This document shows, piece after piece, positions 46,427 through 55,126 of a DNA stretch of 64,000 nucleotides. Source of the stretch: Arthrobacter sp. EM1 (GTDB taxonomy: Bacteria; Actinomycetota; Actinomycetes; Actinomycetales; Micrococcaceae); contig NZ_CP124836.1 of the NCBI RefSeq assembly GCF_029964055.1, positions 3,286,001-3,350,000 on the forward strand, read 5' to 3'. A program made the translations under genes and the position numbers. How positions within the stretch are numbered: the stretch's first letter is position 1; the number at the start of each line of letters is the position of its first letter. Below the pieces are notes generated by a model that saw only the letters and a program-made list of their open reading frames with translations, searched no databases and had not been told where the DNA came from.

Positions 46427-46564
46427 GGCGGGCAACCCAAGCCCCCCTGCGGCCGCGTCCAGCACCCACAGCCCGGAAATCCACCCCTGTGTACCGGGTC
46501 ACACCACGCCGCAGCGCGCTCCACTTACACCAGGCACCCGTCGTCGAGCGCTTAAACGCAAGAA
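46427..46564. other. Intergenic region after the repeat end
   Basis: About 140 bp unique to this side of repeat 2. It holds sequence upstream of rRNA promoter P1 and the end of the rpsN transcript; no gene is seen. Confidence 0.4.
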
Positions 46565-46590
46565 GGGCCGGCGCCAAGAGGCGCCGGCCC
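46565..46590 (-). terminator. Terminator of the rpmB-rpmG-rpsN operon
   Basis: An 11-bp perfect GC stem (GGGCCGGCGCC with GGCGCCGGCCC), a 4-base loop, then TTCTTGCGTTT on the minus strand, 32 bp after the rpsN stop codon. Confidence 0.8.
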
Positions 46591-46622
46591 TACTTCAAGC
46601 TACTGGCAACAGCTGTGCTGAA

Positions 46623-46928
46623 TTACCAGGAAGACTTCGTGATGCCCGGGAGCTCACCGCGGTGAGCCATGTCGCGGAAGCGAACACGGGAGATGCCGAA
46701 CTTCTGGAAGGTACCGCGCGGGCGGCCATCGATGATGTCGCGGTTACGCAGACGCACCGGTGAAGCGTTGCGGGGCAGCTTCTGCAGGCCGAGGCGTGCA
46801 GCTTCGCGGGCCTCGTCGGTCGACGCGGGGTCAACCAGAGCCTTCTTCAGTTCGAGGCGCTTTGCAGCATAACGCTCGACGATGACTTTACGCTGTTCGT
46901 TCTTAGCGATCATTGACTTCTTAGCCAT
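46623..46928 (-). CDS. rpsN: 30S ribosomal protein S14, zinc-free type
   Basis: 101 residues, [101 protein letters not shown]. It is the long form without the CxxC zinc pair, as in E. coli S14. Third gene of a run with rpmB and rpmG. In many actinobacteria such zinc-free (C-) paralogues are Zur-controlled and replace zinc-binding versions when zinc is scarce. Whether zinc-containing copies exist elsewhere cannot be seen. Confidence 0.96.
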   Translation of the reverse strand: MAKKSMIAKNEQRKVIVERYAAKRLELKKALVDPASTDEAREAARLGLQKLPRNASPVRLRNRDIIDGRPRGTFQKFGISRVRFRDMAHRGELPGITKSSW

Positions 46929-46932
46929 GTGT

Positions 46933-47100
46933 TTAGCGCTCCTCTCGGAATTCGACGTGCTTGCGGATGCGGGGATCGTACTTCTTCAGAACCATACGGT
47001 CCGGGTCGTTACGACGGTTCTTGCGCGTCACGTAGGTGTAACCCGTGCCCGCGGTCGACTTGAGCTTGATGATCGGACGTACGTCCTTGTCCTTAGCCAC
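46933..47100 (-). CDS. rpmG: 50S ribosomal protein L33, zinc-free type
   Basis: 55 residues from a [58 protein letters not shown] read from the minus strand. No cysteines are present, so this is the C- form. The GTG overlaps the last base of the rpmB stop codon (TAGTG), and rpsN follows after 4 bp. The compact arrangement indicates one transcript. Confidence 0.95.
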   Translation of the reverse strand: MAKDKDVRPIIKLKSTAGTGYTYVTRKNRRNDPDRMVLKKYDPRIRKHVEFREER

Positions 47101-47336
47101 TAGAGCTTCACTCCTCGTGCCAGGATGGCGGCTACGACTACGTCGATGCCACGCACGTCGATGGTCTTGATGCCCTTTGCAGACAGCTGCAGAGTGACAT
47201 TACGGCGCAGGGACGGAACCCAGTAGCGCTTCTTCTGGATGTTCGGGTCGAACCGGCGCTTGTTGCGACGGTGCGAGTGCGAAATGCTGTGTCCAAAGCC
47301 CGGCTCGGCTCCGGTCACCTGGCAATGTGCTGCCAT
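47100..47336 (-). CDS. rpmB: 50S ribosomal protein L28
   Basis: 78 residues starting [40 protein letters not shown] chose the ATG at 47336 because GAGGAG lies 6-7 bp upstream and the known L28 N-terminus begins there; the frame stays open further upstream without family-like sequence. Only one cysteine (Cys5), so no zinc site. First gene of the rpmB-rpmG-rpsN operon. Confidence 0.95.
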   Translation of the reverse strand: MAAHCQVTGAEPGFGHSISHSHRRNKRRFDPNIQKKRYWVPSLRRNVTLQLSAKGIKTIDVRGIDVVVAAILARGVKL

Positions 47337-47820
47337 GACGACTCTCCTCAAAAAATATATGAAACGGCTGCGGAGTTCCCGCGAAACCGTGCGGCAGGCA
47401 GCGTCCGCATCCAGCTCCCACAGGGTTTCGGTAGTTCCGCAGCATTCAGGCAGAGGGCGTAAACCGACTGCTTTGCTCACTACGGCGAAAATTGTGGGCC
47501 ACGGTCACCGGGCGGAGGAAACCTTGTGGGAAGCCACCGCGAAGTACCAGGATGCCGGGCGAATACAGGAGTGCACGCAACTTGAGCCCCTAACTACCGG
47601 CCCTCAGGACTGTCGATATTGCAGACAAATCCCGTCAACCGGAGCAATTGCACACGCTCCGCGCCACCTAGCGCCTACCAAGTCTACGAGCTTGATGAAT
47701 TAAAGACCAATCCGGCAGCCGGAGGTGTATAAGGGGGCGCCAGCCGGATCGGCGCGAAGTCACATCGGGACCCTAGGGCTTTCACAGCAGATTGATAGGC
47801 GACGGACGGACGGTGGAACC
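47337..47820. other. Divergent intergenic region, rpmB / ferric reductase-like gene
   Basis: About 480 bp. It should contain both promoters. I searched by eye for a Zur-type palindrome (TGAAAATGATTTTCA-like) near rpmB and saw none convincing; the only A/T-rich stretch is AAAAAATATATGAAAC (about 47350-47365). No gene is supported. Confidence 0.4.
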
Positions 47821-49257
47821 ATGAACTCCTCACTCCAGGCCGCCGCGCCGGCCACGGCCCGCCGCACTCCAGTGGAGCGGTTCCGCGGCCAGTCACGGCG
47901 CCGGCTGCTCCGGGCGGACCTACTGACCGTGCTCGCGTGGGCTTCGGTGGCCGGGTCCATCGCGCTCTGGCTCGCCGACGGCGGGGCAGCGGGGTTCTCG
48001 ACCCTGGCCGGCTCCTTCACGGCCATCGGAATTGTCGCCGGTCTGGCCGGCATGGACCTTGTGCTGCTGATGTTGCTGCTGGCGGCACGCACTCCCCTGA
48101 TCGACGGCGCCGTGGGGCACGACCGGGCGCTGGAGTTCCACCGCAAACTCGGGAAACCCTCGCTGTATTTGCTGCTCGCACACGGAATCCTGATCGCCAT
48201 CGGCTACGGGATGGCGGAAGGACTCAATCCGGTCAGTGAGCTTGTGTCCCTCTGGGTGCTGGTCCCGGACATGTGGCTCGCCATCGTGTCAATCGGACTG
48301 TTCATCGCCGTTGTGGTCACCTCGCTTGTGGCGGTCCGCCGCCGGTTCCCGTACGAATACTGGTACGCCATTCACCTGCTGACCTACGCGGCGGTGCTGA
48401 CCGCAATCCCCCATCAGTTCAGCACCGGGGCTCTCTTCGCCGAGGGCACCTGGCAGCGCTGGTACTGGCTGGCCATGATTATCGCCACCGGCGCCGCCCT
48501 GGTCCACTACCGCGTGCTGGAGCCAATCGTGGCGACCGTCCGGCACCAACTGACGGTGAGCCGCGTGGTGACGGAGGGTCCCGGCGTCGTAAGTATCGAA
48601 CTGAGCGGCCGCCATCTCGACGAACTGGCCGGCAGCGGCGGCCGGTTTTTCATTTGGCGGTTCCTCTCCCCGGGTGCGTGGTGGCACCCGCATCCCTTCA
48701 GCCTCTCCGCGGAACCCGTGCTGTTCGATGCCTCCGGCCGGGGCCGGTTGCGGATTACTGTCCGCAACCTCGGCCGGGGGTCCGCGCAGCTGGCACGTTT
48801 GAAGTCCGGGACCAGGGTAGCCATCGAAGGACCGTACGGGCTCTTCAGTACAGCGGCCCGCAGCCGGAACCGCGTTGTAATGATCGGGTCAGGCATTGGA
48901 ATCACCCCTATCCGGGCACTGCTGGAGGGCACCCCCTTTGAACCGGGAAACGCCACAGTGATCCTCCGCGGTCACAACAAGGCGGGACTTTATCTCGGCG
49001 AGGAAATCCTGGAACTCTGCCGCCGCCGCGGTGCGACGTTGTTCCATCTCACCGGCCCCCGTACCACCGGGAAGCAGGGCTGGCTGCCCGAGTCGTCCTT
49101 CCGGTCCGGACACCGGCTGGCCAGCTATGCCCCGGACATCGCCGACGCGGACGTTTACATTTGCGGCCCGTCCGCCTGGGCGCGCAGTGTCATCAGCGAA
49201 GCCCGCGCGGCAGGCGTCCGCGAACCCCAGCTCCACTACGAAAGGTTCGACTGGTGA
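47821..49257 (+). CDS. Ferric reductase-like transmembrane flavoprotein
   Basis: 478 residues from the ATG at 47821. About six membrane helices (40-240) form the ferric-reductase-like heme domain, with histidines in ALEFHRKLGKPSLYLLLAHG and AIHLLTYAAVLTAIPHQF. An FAD-binding region follows (PGAWWHPHPFSLSAEP, LRITVRNLGRGSAQLARLKSGTRVAIEGPYGLFS) and then an NAD(P) domain (VVMIGSGIGITPIRALLEG ... VYICGPSAWARSV). It resembles NADPH-oxidase/FRE-type enzymes that move electrons across the membrane. It overlaps the next gene by 4 bp and is the cytosolic-donor component of a three-gene flavin electron-transfer cassette. Confidence 0.9.
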   Translation: MNSSLQAAAPATARRTPVERFRGQSRRRLLRADLLTVLAWASVAGSIALWLADGGAAGFSTLAGSFTAIGIVAGLAGMDLVLLMLLLAARTPLIDGAVGHDRALEFHRKLGKPSLYLLLAHGILIAIGYGMAEGLNPVSELVSLWVLVPDMWLAIVSIGLFIAVVVTSLVAVRRRFPYEYWYAIHLLTYAAVLTAIPHQFSTGALFAEGTWQRWYWLAMIIATGAALVHYRVLEPIVATVRHQLTVSRVVTEGPGVVSIELSGRHLDELAGSGGRFFIWRFLSPGAWWHPHPFSLSAEPVLFDASGRGRLRITVRNLGRGSAQLARLKSGTRVAIEGPYGLFSTAARSRNRVVMIGSGIGITPIRALLEGTPFEPGNATVILRGHNKAGLYLGEEILELCRRRGATLFHLTGPRTTGKQGWLPESSFRSGHRLASYAPDIADADVYICGPSAWARSVISEARAAGVREPQLHYERFDW

Positions 49258-49814
49258 GAATACGCGCAGCAGTTTCAGCAGCACTGGCTTCCGCCGGGAT
49301 CCTCCTGGCCGGCTGGCAGTCAGGCGCCCACGTGGCAGATACGGGGAGCACCGCGGCAGCCACCGCGGCGCCTGCGCTGTCCGGGACCGGCACCAGCGGC
49401 GGGCCCACCAACGATGCTTCCGGGTTCAGCCCCGCGGGCGGCTCAACCGGTTCCACCGGTTCCAGCGCTTCCACCGGTGCCAGCGGTGCCAGCGGCTCGC
49501 CGGGTTCCTCGGGAAGCTCCGGAACCGCGGCACCGACGGCGGGGACCTTCGCCGGAAAAGCAGTCCAAACCCGCTACGGCAGCGTCCAGGTGCAGATCAC
49601 CGTCAAGGCCGGCGCGATCACCGATGTCACTGCCCTCCAGCTGACCGACGACGACCGCAGGTCGGTGCAGATCAGCAACCGGGCCGCGCCGCTGCTGCGT
49701 GCCGCGGTGCTCAAGGCCCAGTCGGCCCAGGTGCAGACCGTCAGCGGCGCAACCGTGACCAGTGACGCCTATTTGACGTCGCTTCAGGGAGCCCTCGATG
49801 CAGCGAACCTCTAA
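49254..49814 (+). CDS. Exported FMN-binding domain protein
   Basis: 186 residues from a GTG overlapping the previous stop codon (GTGA). An N-terminal hydrophobic segment (VSAALASAGILLAGW) is a signal or anchor. About 70 residues of Ser/Gly/Thr/Ala linker follow (about 45-110). The FMN-binding domain starts at GTFAGKAVQTRYGSVQVQITVKAGAITDV and ends with VQTVSGATVTSDAYLTSLQGAL. The SGATVT motif contains the Thr to which ApbE attaches FMN. It lies between a membrane ferric-reductase-like gene and apbE, so it is probably the extracytoplasmic flavin carrier of the cassette. Confidence 0.9.
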   Translation: MRIRAAVSAALASAGILLAGWQSGAHVADTGSTAAATAAPALSGTGTSGGPTNDASGFSPAGGSTGSTGSSASTGASGASGSPGSSGSSGTAAPTAGTFAGKAVQTRYGSVQVQITVKAGAITDVTALQLTDDDRRSVQISNRAAPLLRAAVLKAQSAQVQTVSGATVTSDAYLTSLQGALDAANL

Positions 49815-50646
49815 GCCTTCACCCGCCGGGAGCCCGGCGCAGGGCGCCACCGGCCCGGCACTGAGGAGTACGAACTTCCGGTCCATGGGGACTGTCATCA
49901 GCCTCGCCCTGCCGGCGAATGGTCCCGGGACGGCGGACAGCGCCACCGCGCTGGCAGGCGCCGCGGCCGCCGTCGAACGCGTTTTTACCGGTCTGGACGA
50001 GACGTTCAGCCTGTACCGCCCCGGCTCCGAAGCGAGCCGGCTGGCCCGCGGCGCACTCACACTCCGGGACACCTCGGCGGCCTTCCGCGCCCGCTTTGCG
50101 GACGCCGCCGGCTGGCGGCTGCTGACCGCCGGGTTTTTCACCGCCGAGCGGCCCGACGGTGTCCTCGACCTCTCCGGAATCATCAAGGGCTACGCCATCG
50201 ACCAGGCTGGCGCCGCACTGGGAGCGGCCGGCCTCACGGATTGGTGCCTGAACGCCGGCGGCGACGTTCTGGTGAGCGGATCACCAGCGCCGGGTACCGG
50301 AATACCCTGGCAGGCCGGCGTCGTGGACCCGCAAAACCGCGGAATGCTGCTCTCGGGCTTTCCCCTGGGCAGCACCGGCCGTTTCTCCGCACTCGCGACA
50401 TCCGGCACTGCGGAGCGCGGAAACCACATCTGGCGGGCCGGTGCCGGCCGCACCGGCTTCGGCGCCCTCGAATTCCGCCAGGTGTCGGTGGCGGCGCCGG
50501 ACATTCTTACCGCCGACGTGCTGGCAACGGCGGTCGTCGCCGGCGGCAAGCAGATGCTGGACCGGGCGACGGACGGCTGGGATGTCGAGGTGCTGGCAGT
50601 CCTCGGCGGCGGGGAACTGCTCGCGACGCCCGGCTTCCGCGCCTAG
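49798..50646 (+). CDS. apbE: FAD:protein FMN transferase
   Basis: 282 residues overlapping the previous gene by 17 bp. Motifs: RSMGTVISLAL near the start, VLDLSGIIKGYAIDQAGAAL, LNAGGDVLVSG, ALATSGTAERGNHI and TADVLATAVVAGG. These are the FAD- and Mg-binding parts of ApbE. The enzyme transfers FMN from FAD to a Thr of the SGATxT motif, which its immediate neighbour carries. No obvious signal peptide or lipobox is seen at the N-terminus, so its location is not settled. Its stop codon overlaps that of the convergent SGNH hydrolase. Confidence 0.93.
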   Translation: MQRTSKPSPAGSPAQGATGPALRSTNFRSMGTVISLALPANGPGTADSATALAGAAAAVERVFTGLDETFSLYRPGSEASRLARGALTLRDTSAAFRARFADAAGWRLLTAGFFTAERPDGVLDLSGIIKGYAIDQAGAALGAAGLTDWCLNAGGDVLVSGSPAPGTGIPWQAGVVDPQNRGMLLSGFPLGSTGRFSALATSGTAERGNHIWRAGAGRTGFGALEFRQVSVAAPDILTADVLATAVVAGGKQMLDRATDGWDVEVLAVLGGGELLATPGFRA

Positions 50647-51404
50647 AGGTGCGTGAGCTGGGGGTAGCGCGGTGCCAGTCCGTCACCCGAGGACCTGCCG
50701 GTGATCCGGCGCACCACCCACGGCCCGGCGAATTCCCGGACCCAGCGGGCATTGGCGCGGACCGCTTCGGCCGGGCTCAGCTCAGGAACCGGGGTCATCG
50801 GCGGGACCTCAATGGAGTGGTCGTGCTCCAGGACGCCGAGGAAGCGCTTGGCCATGTTCGCGTGGCCGGCGGGGGACATATGCATCCGGTCCGTCGCCCA
50901 CATTCCCCAGTCGTAATACTCGCTGAAGCGCCAGTAATCCACCAGGAGGGCACCGTGGTCCCCGGCGATTCCGCGGACCAGTTCGTTGTAGATGGCGGTG
51001 CGGCCGCGGGTGGTGCCGAAGATCTTTGAGCCGCGGGAATCGAACCCGGTGAACATCACCACTGTCGCTCCGGTCGCCGTGAGCTTGCGGATACCGGCGT
51101 CGTAGTCGACCAGCAGGTTGTCGATATCGACCTTGGGCCGGAAGATGTCATTGGCGCCGGCGTAAATGCTCACAAGGGTGGGCTTGAGTGCCACGGCGGC
51201 GTCGATTTGTTCGGTCATGATCCCGCGGAGCTTCCGGCCACGGATGGCGAGGTTCGCGTACCCGAAGCCCGGATCTGCGGCGCCGAGCTGCTCGGCCACC
51301 CTGTCTGCCCAGCCCCGGACGCCGTTGGGACGGCCGGGGTCCTCGTCACCGACGCCCTCCGTGAAGGAGTCGCCAAGGGCTACGTAGCGGTGCGTAAGAT
51401 CCAT
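50643..51404 (-). CDS. SGNH/GDSL hydrolase, paralogue A
   Basis: 253 residues from the ATG at 51404. Block I reads YVALGDSFTEGVGDEDPGRPNGVRGWADRVAEQL (nucleophile Ser in GDSFTEG). Block III is IYAGANDIFRPKVDIDNLL (Gly-x-Asn-Asp) and block V is MWATDRMHMSPAGHANMAKRFL (Asp-x-x-His region). No signal peptide is seen, so the enzyme is likely an intracellular esterase or lipase-like hydrolase. It is clearly paralogous to the gene at 54223-55059. Confidence 0.9.
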   Translation of the reverse strand: MDLTHRYVALGDSFTEGVGDEDPGRPNGVRGWADRVAEQLGAADPGFGYANLAIRGRKLRGIMTEQIDAAVALKPTLVSIYAGANDIFRPKVDIDNLLVDYDAGIRKLTATGATVVMFTGFDSRGSKIFGTTRGRTAIYNELVRGIAGDHGALLVDYWRFSEYYDWGMWATDRMHMSPAGHANMAKRFLGVLEHDHSIEVPPMTPVPELSPAEAVRANARWVREFAGPWVVRRITGRSSGDGLAPRYPQLTHL

Positions 51405-51469
51405 GGATCCAGTCTGCCAGCAGTTGCCCCAAGCAAACAAAGCCGGGACTACGCCGGCCGAAGAAGCCG

Positions 51470-53287
51470 TTATTCGCGGATCCGGACAGCCGATTCGCGC
51501 AGGTACTGCTCGACCCGGGTGTAAGCGTCGCGGGTCAAGGCTTTCCAGAGGGCGATCGCCAGGCGCGGGTCGGCGGATTCCAGCTCGGCGATCGCTTCCG
51601 CGCTGAGCACCATCACGGTCACCGGCCCGACCGCGCGGACAGTGGTTTCCTGCCGGTTGCCGCTGCCCAGCGCCAGTTCGCCGAAGGTCATGCCGGCGCT
51701 GAGGGTATTGAGTTTGACCCGCTCCGCCGTGGGCCCCGGAGACGTGCTGCTGACCCGTCCGGAAGTGATGAAGTAGACCCCGCCGAAGCGCAGTCCAACG
51801 CGGCGAATCACGTCACCGTCTTCGAAGGCTTTCGGCGTCATTAGGGCTTCCAGCGCCGCGGCGTCCGCCTCGTCCAGCGGGGCCAAAGCCGGCGATGCGG
51901 TGACCGGAACGTGGTCCGGCAGCAGCAGGTGGCTTCCGTGTCGCTCGAGCAGGCGGTTTTCGGAGTATTCGACGGCGGCGCTTCGGGTCGCGAAAGACGG
52001 CAACAGTTGCTGGTCCAATGGCCCCAGAGCCTCGGCGAGGGAGCCGTCTGACTCGATCAGTACCAGTTCCCGGCCGGCGTCGGCCATCCCTTGCCGGATC
52101 CTGGCCAGCATCCGAACGGCGACCTCGCTGATCTGGTCGGTGCGGCGGACATCCAGAACCACCAGGTCCACCTCGTCCGGCAGGCTGCTGAGCTCCCGGG
52201 CTGTGGACTCAGTTCCGGCAAAAAGAAGGTCGCCGTTGACTTCGATCACACGCGCGCGGTAGCCGTGCTCCCGGAGGACGTCGGCAGCCTCGTCGTTTCG
52301 GCGGATGCCCGAGGGCGTTTCGGTCACGTCGTACGCGGCGAGGATGGCTGACCGGCCCGTTCGGGCCGCTCGGACAAAATGCAGTTCCATGTCCCGGGAG
52401 AGGCGCTGGGCGGTGGCCAGGCCCCGGACGCTGCTGCCATGCTCATCCAGCGGCGGCGAGTAGACCGCGAGACCCACCTGACCTGGAAGCACTGCGATGA
52501 TCCCGCCGGCCACCCCGCTCTTTCCCGGCATCCCCACGCTGCTGATCCACGCGCCGGCGTCGTCGTACATGCCGGAGGTCATCATGACCGACAGCACGCG
52601 TTCCACCGGGCCGATCTCCAGCACCTGCTTTCCGCTGAGCGGGTTCCGGCCGCCGTTGGCGAGCGTGGCGGCCATGATCGAGAGATCGAAGCAGTTCACC
52701 AGGACGGAGCACTGGCGGAAATAGTCTTCCAGCACGGGCGCCGGGTCATCCTCAATAATGTTGAAGGAGCGCAACAGGTACGCAAGGGCCGTGTTCCGGT
52801 GGCCGTGCTTGAGCTCGGATTCGAAGACCTTTTCGCTGACCGAGAGCGGGCGGCCGGCGAAGGCGGAGTAGGTGCTCAGGATCCGCTTGAAACCGGATTG
52901 CCCGCCAGAGCCCCTGATCAGCGACGTGGCGGTGAGGGCGCCGGCATTGATCATGGCGTTGGCTGGCCGGCCCGTCCCCTCGGCGAGGGAGATCTCATTG
53001 AACGAGTCGCCAGAAGGCTCCACGTCCACTTTGGCGTCCACAGCCTCGTTGCCGAGGTCTTCCAGCGCCAGGCCGTAGGTGAAGGGCTTGGAGATGGACT
53101 GGATGGTGAATTCCTCGCGGGTGTCCCCAATTTCGTACACCGTGCCGTCCACTGTGGCGAGGGCAATGCCGAAGTTGTCCGGGTCCACGTTGGCCATGGC
53201 GGGAATGGTGCTGTAGGGCTTGCCGTCCTTGAGCAGCGCGATCTCGGCGTGGATCTGGCGTAAGTAGCTGTCGACAGGCGATTCCAT
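51470..53287 (-). CDS. glsA: Glutaminase A fused to STAS and cyclic-nucleotide-binding domains
   Basis: 605 residues from the ATG at 53287. The glutaminase domain (about 1-310) has the Ser-x-x-Lys pair QSISKPFTYGLAL (Ser64, Lys67), TGRPANAMINAGALTATSL, NIIEDDPAPVLEDYFRQCS and MPGKSGVAGGIIAVLPGQVGLAVYSPPLDEHG. A STAS domain (about 350-455) contains LPDEVDLVVLDVRRTDQIS. A cNMP-binding domain (about 475-605) contains GDVIRRVGLRFGGVYFITSGRVSS and GMTFGELAL. Glutamine is hydrolysed to glutamate and ammonia; the appended domains suggest regulation by cyclic nucleotide or partner binding. It lies 10 bp downstream of a marR gene. Confidence 0.92.
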   Translation of the reverse strand: MESPVDSYLRQIHAEIALLKDGKPYSTIPAMANVDPDNFGIALATVDGTVYEIGDTREEFTIQSISKPFTYGLALEDLGNEAVDAKVDVEPSGDSFNEISLAEGTGRPANAMINAGALTATSLIRGSGGQSGFKRILSTYSAFAGRPLSVSEKVFESELKHGHRNTALAYLLRSFNIIEDDPAPVLEDYFRQCSVLVNCFDLSIMAATLANGGRNPLSGKQVLEIGPVERVLSVMMTSGMYDDAGAWISSVGMPGKSGVAGGIIAVLPGQVGLAVYSPPLDEHGSSVRGLATAQRLSRDMELHFVRAARTGRSAILAAYDVTETPSGIRRNDEAADVLREHGYRARVIEVNGDLLFAGTESTARELSSLPDEVDLVVLDVRRTDQISEVAVRMLARIRQGMADAGRELVLIESDGSLAEALGPLDQQLLPSFATRSAAVEYSENRLLERHGSHLLLPDHVPVTASPALAPLDEADAAALEALMTPKAFEDGDVIRRVGLRFGGVYFITSGRVSSTSPGPTAERVKLNTLSAGMTFGELALGSGNRQETTVRAVGPVTVMVLSAEAIAELESADPRLAIALWKALTRDAYTRVEQYLRESAVRIRE

Positions 53288-53297
53288 AAGGCCAACT

Positions 53298-53804
53298 TTA
53301 GGTGTTGCGGGGGTCCCCGGCTTGCTTCCCCTCACGCAGGATCCAGTGGTGCCGGTCCAGGCCGCCGACGATCTTCTCGCCGATCCGTGCGAGGTCGGCA
53401 ACGTCTTCCTCGGTCAGGGCGTCCAGGAACAGCGAACGGACGGCTTGGACATGCGCCGGAGCGAGCTCTTGGATGGTACCCATTCCTGCCTCAGTGAGAT
53501 GCGCAGTCGTCACCCGGGCGTCACCGGGGTGTGGACGGCGCTCCACCCAGCCACGGCTTTGCAGTTTGGTGACCACATGCGAGAGCCGCGACAGTGATGC
53601 GCTGGTGCGCGCGGCGAGTTCACTCATGGGAAGAAACCGGCCGTCAGCCTCGGAGAGCATCGCGAGGACGTGGTAGTCAAAGAGGGAAATCTTGCGCGCG
53701 TGGTGAAGCTGCGTGTCCAAGGCTGCCGGAAGCAGTGTGTTGATGCTCACTTGGGCCAGCCAGGCCCGTCGTTCGTCGGCATTCAGCCAGCGCGGTTCAG
53801 TCAT
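53298..53804 (-). CDS. MarR-family transcriptional regulator
   Basis: 168 residues with the winged helix-turn-helix (LPMSELAARTSASLSRLSHVVTKLQSRGWVERRPHPGDARVTTAHLTEAG). It lies 10 bp upstream of the glutaminase gene on the same strand and is divergent from a YciI gene with about 100 bp between. It could control either or both. The ligand is unknown; MarR proteins often respond to phenolic compounds. Confidence 0.9.
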   Translation of the reverse strand: MTEPRWLNADERRAWLAQVSINTLLPAALDTQLHHARKISLFDYHVLAMLSEADGRFLPMSELAARTSASLSRLSHVVTKLQSRGWVERRPHPGDARVTTAHLTEAGMGTIQELAPAHVQAVRSLFLDALTEEDVADLARIGEKIVGGLDRHHWILREGKQAGDPRNT

Positions 53805-53906
53805 GGATACAGTGTAGGAGCAAGGAAGCTTGACGGTTCAACTTCGTAGGATTCCGGGCCGGCAGGATCACGCTTCGGCGCGCACACGAGACGGTAGGCT
53901 GACGCT

Positions 53907-54194
53907 ATGTATGTAGTCTCGCTGACCTATAAGGTCCCCGAAGAGATCGTTGACTTCCATCTTCCGGCGCACGTTATGTGGCTGCAGGATGCCTTCGACG
54001 AGGGCATTTTCCTGGTCGCGGGGCGGAAGATTCCGCGCACGGGCGCCCTGTTGCTCTCCGCTGCGGACCGCGGCGCCCTCGATGCCTCGCTGGCGAGGGA
54101 CCCGTTCTACGTCAACGGAGTCGCTGAATTCGACGTCGAGGAGTTCCACGCCAGCCGGGTGGCGCCGGGCTACGAGAACCTGCTGGACAGCTGA
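53907..54194 (+). CDS. YciI-family protein
   Basis: 95 residues: MYVVSLTYKVPEEIVDFHLPAHVMWLQDAFDEGIFLVAGRKIPRTGALLLS ... ALDASLARDPFYVNGVAEFDVEEFHASR. The ferredoxin-like fold, the His in DFHLPAHVMWL and the DPFYVNGVAEF motif are typical of YciI. Members are dehydrochlorinase-like or of unknown role. It is divergent from marR and stands alone. Confidence 0.88.
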   Translation: MYVVSLTYKVPEEIVDFHLPAHVMWLQDAFDEGIFLVAGRKIPRTGALLLSAADRGALDASLARDPFYVNGVAEFDVEEFHASRVAPGYENLLDS

Positions 54195-54222
54195 CACCCG
54201 CGGCCCGGCCAAGGACGGTCGT

Positions 54223-55059
54223 TCAGCCCCCGGGGATCTTGGCGGTCAGCTTTTTCAGGCCGGCCTTTGGCGGGACCCTCACCGGCGCAGGCCAGCGCGG
54301 CCTGAGTTCATCGCCGAGCGTGACTCCCCGCAGTTTGCGCCTGAACAGCGGCAGGACCCAGTCATGGACCCAGCGGCGCTGGCGGCGTTCCCAGTCCCGG
54401 AGACCGAGCTTCGCCGGCGGAGCCCACTCCTTGGGCTTGACCTGGTGCGGAACTCCAAGGTGGTCCAGGACCTGGCCGGCGAGGTACTTGTGGCCCGCCT
54501 TGGACATGTGCAGCCGGTCTGAATCCCACATCCGCGGATCGTAAAACGCCTCAAAGCACCAGTAATCGACCAAAACGGCCTCGTATCGCGCCGCCACCTC
54601 GCGGACCCGCTGGTTATAGACCGCGTTGCGCCTCTTGAACGGTTCCAGCAGGGCCGAGACGCGAACATCGAAACCGGTGAACAGCACCACAGTGGCCCCG
54701 CTGGCTGCCAGTTTGGCGACCAGGAACTCGTAGTCCTTCATCAGTGCGTTGATATCCGTTCCGATATCCAGCACGTCGTTCCCGCCGCCGTACAAGGTAA
54801 TCAGCGTCGGTTCCATGCCAAGCGCGGCGTCCAGCTGCTCCGTGATGATGTGCCGCAGCCTTTTGCTGCGGATGGCAAGGTTGGCGTACTCCCACCCCGG
54901 ATCCGCCCTGGCCAGCTGCTCCGCCACCCGGTCCGCCCAGCCGCGAACCCCGTTGGGCAGCCGGGGGTTATAGTCCCCTACCCCCTCGGTGAAGGAATCC
55001 CCCAGGGCAACATAGACCCGCCGCCCACCGGCGTCGGGGGATAGAAGGTTTTCGGCCAT
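54223..55059 (-). CDS. SGNH/GDSL hydrolase, paralogue B
   Basis: 278 residues from the ATG at 55059. Block I reads RVYVALGDSFTEGVGDYNPRLPNGVRGWADRVAEQLARADPGWEYANLAIRSKRLRHIITEQLDAALGMEPTLITLYGGGNDVLDIGTDINALM. Block V is MWDSDRLHMSKAGHKYLAGQVLDHL. A basic C-terminal tail (LRDWERRQRRWVHDWVLPLFRRKLRGVTLGDELRPRWP) is shared in outline with paralogue A. No signal peptide. Function unknown beyond esterase/lipase class. Confidence 0.9.
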   Translation of the reverse strand: MAENLLSPDAGGRRVYVALGDSFTEGVGDYNPRLPNGVRGWADRVAEQLARADPGWEYANLAIRSKRLRHIITEQLDAALGMEPTLITLYGGGNDVLDIGTDINALMKDYEFLVAKLAASGATVVLFTGFDVRVSALLEPFKRRNAVYNQRVREVAARYEAVLVDYWCFEAFYDPRMWDSDRLHMSKAGHKYLAGQVLDHLGVPHQVKPKEWAPPAKLGLRDWERRQRRWVHDWVLPLFRRKLRGVTLGDELRPRWPAPVRVPPKAGLKKLTAKIPGG

Positions 55060-55126
55060 GGCGCCACGGTAGCCAACCCAACGGGCCGGCAGGGGACAAC
55101 AAGGTAAACGGCAGGGGCTCTCCGGA

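Noticed and set aside
47337..47480. Zur operator upstream of rpmB
   Set aside because: No palindrome resembling the Zur consensus; only an A/T-rich stretch.
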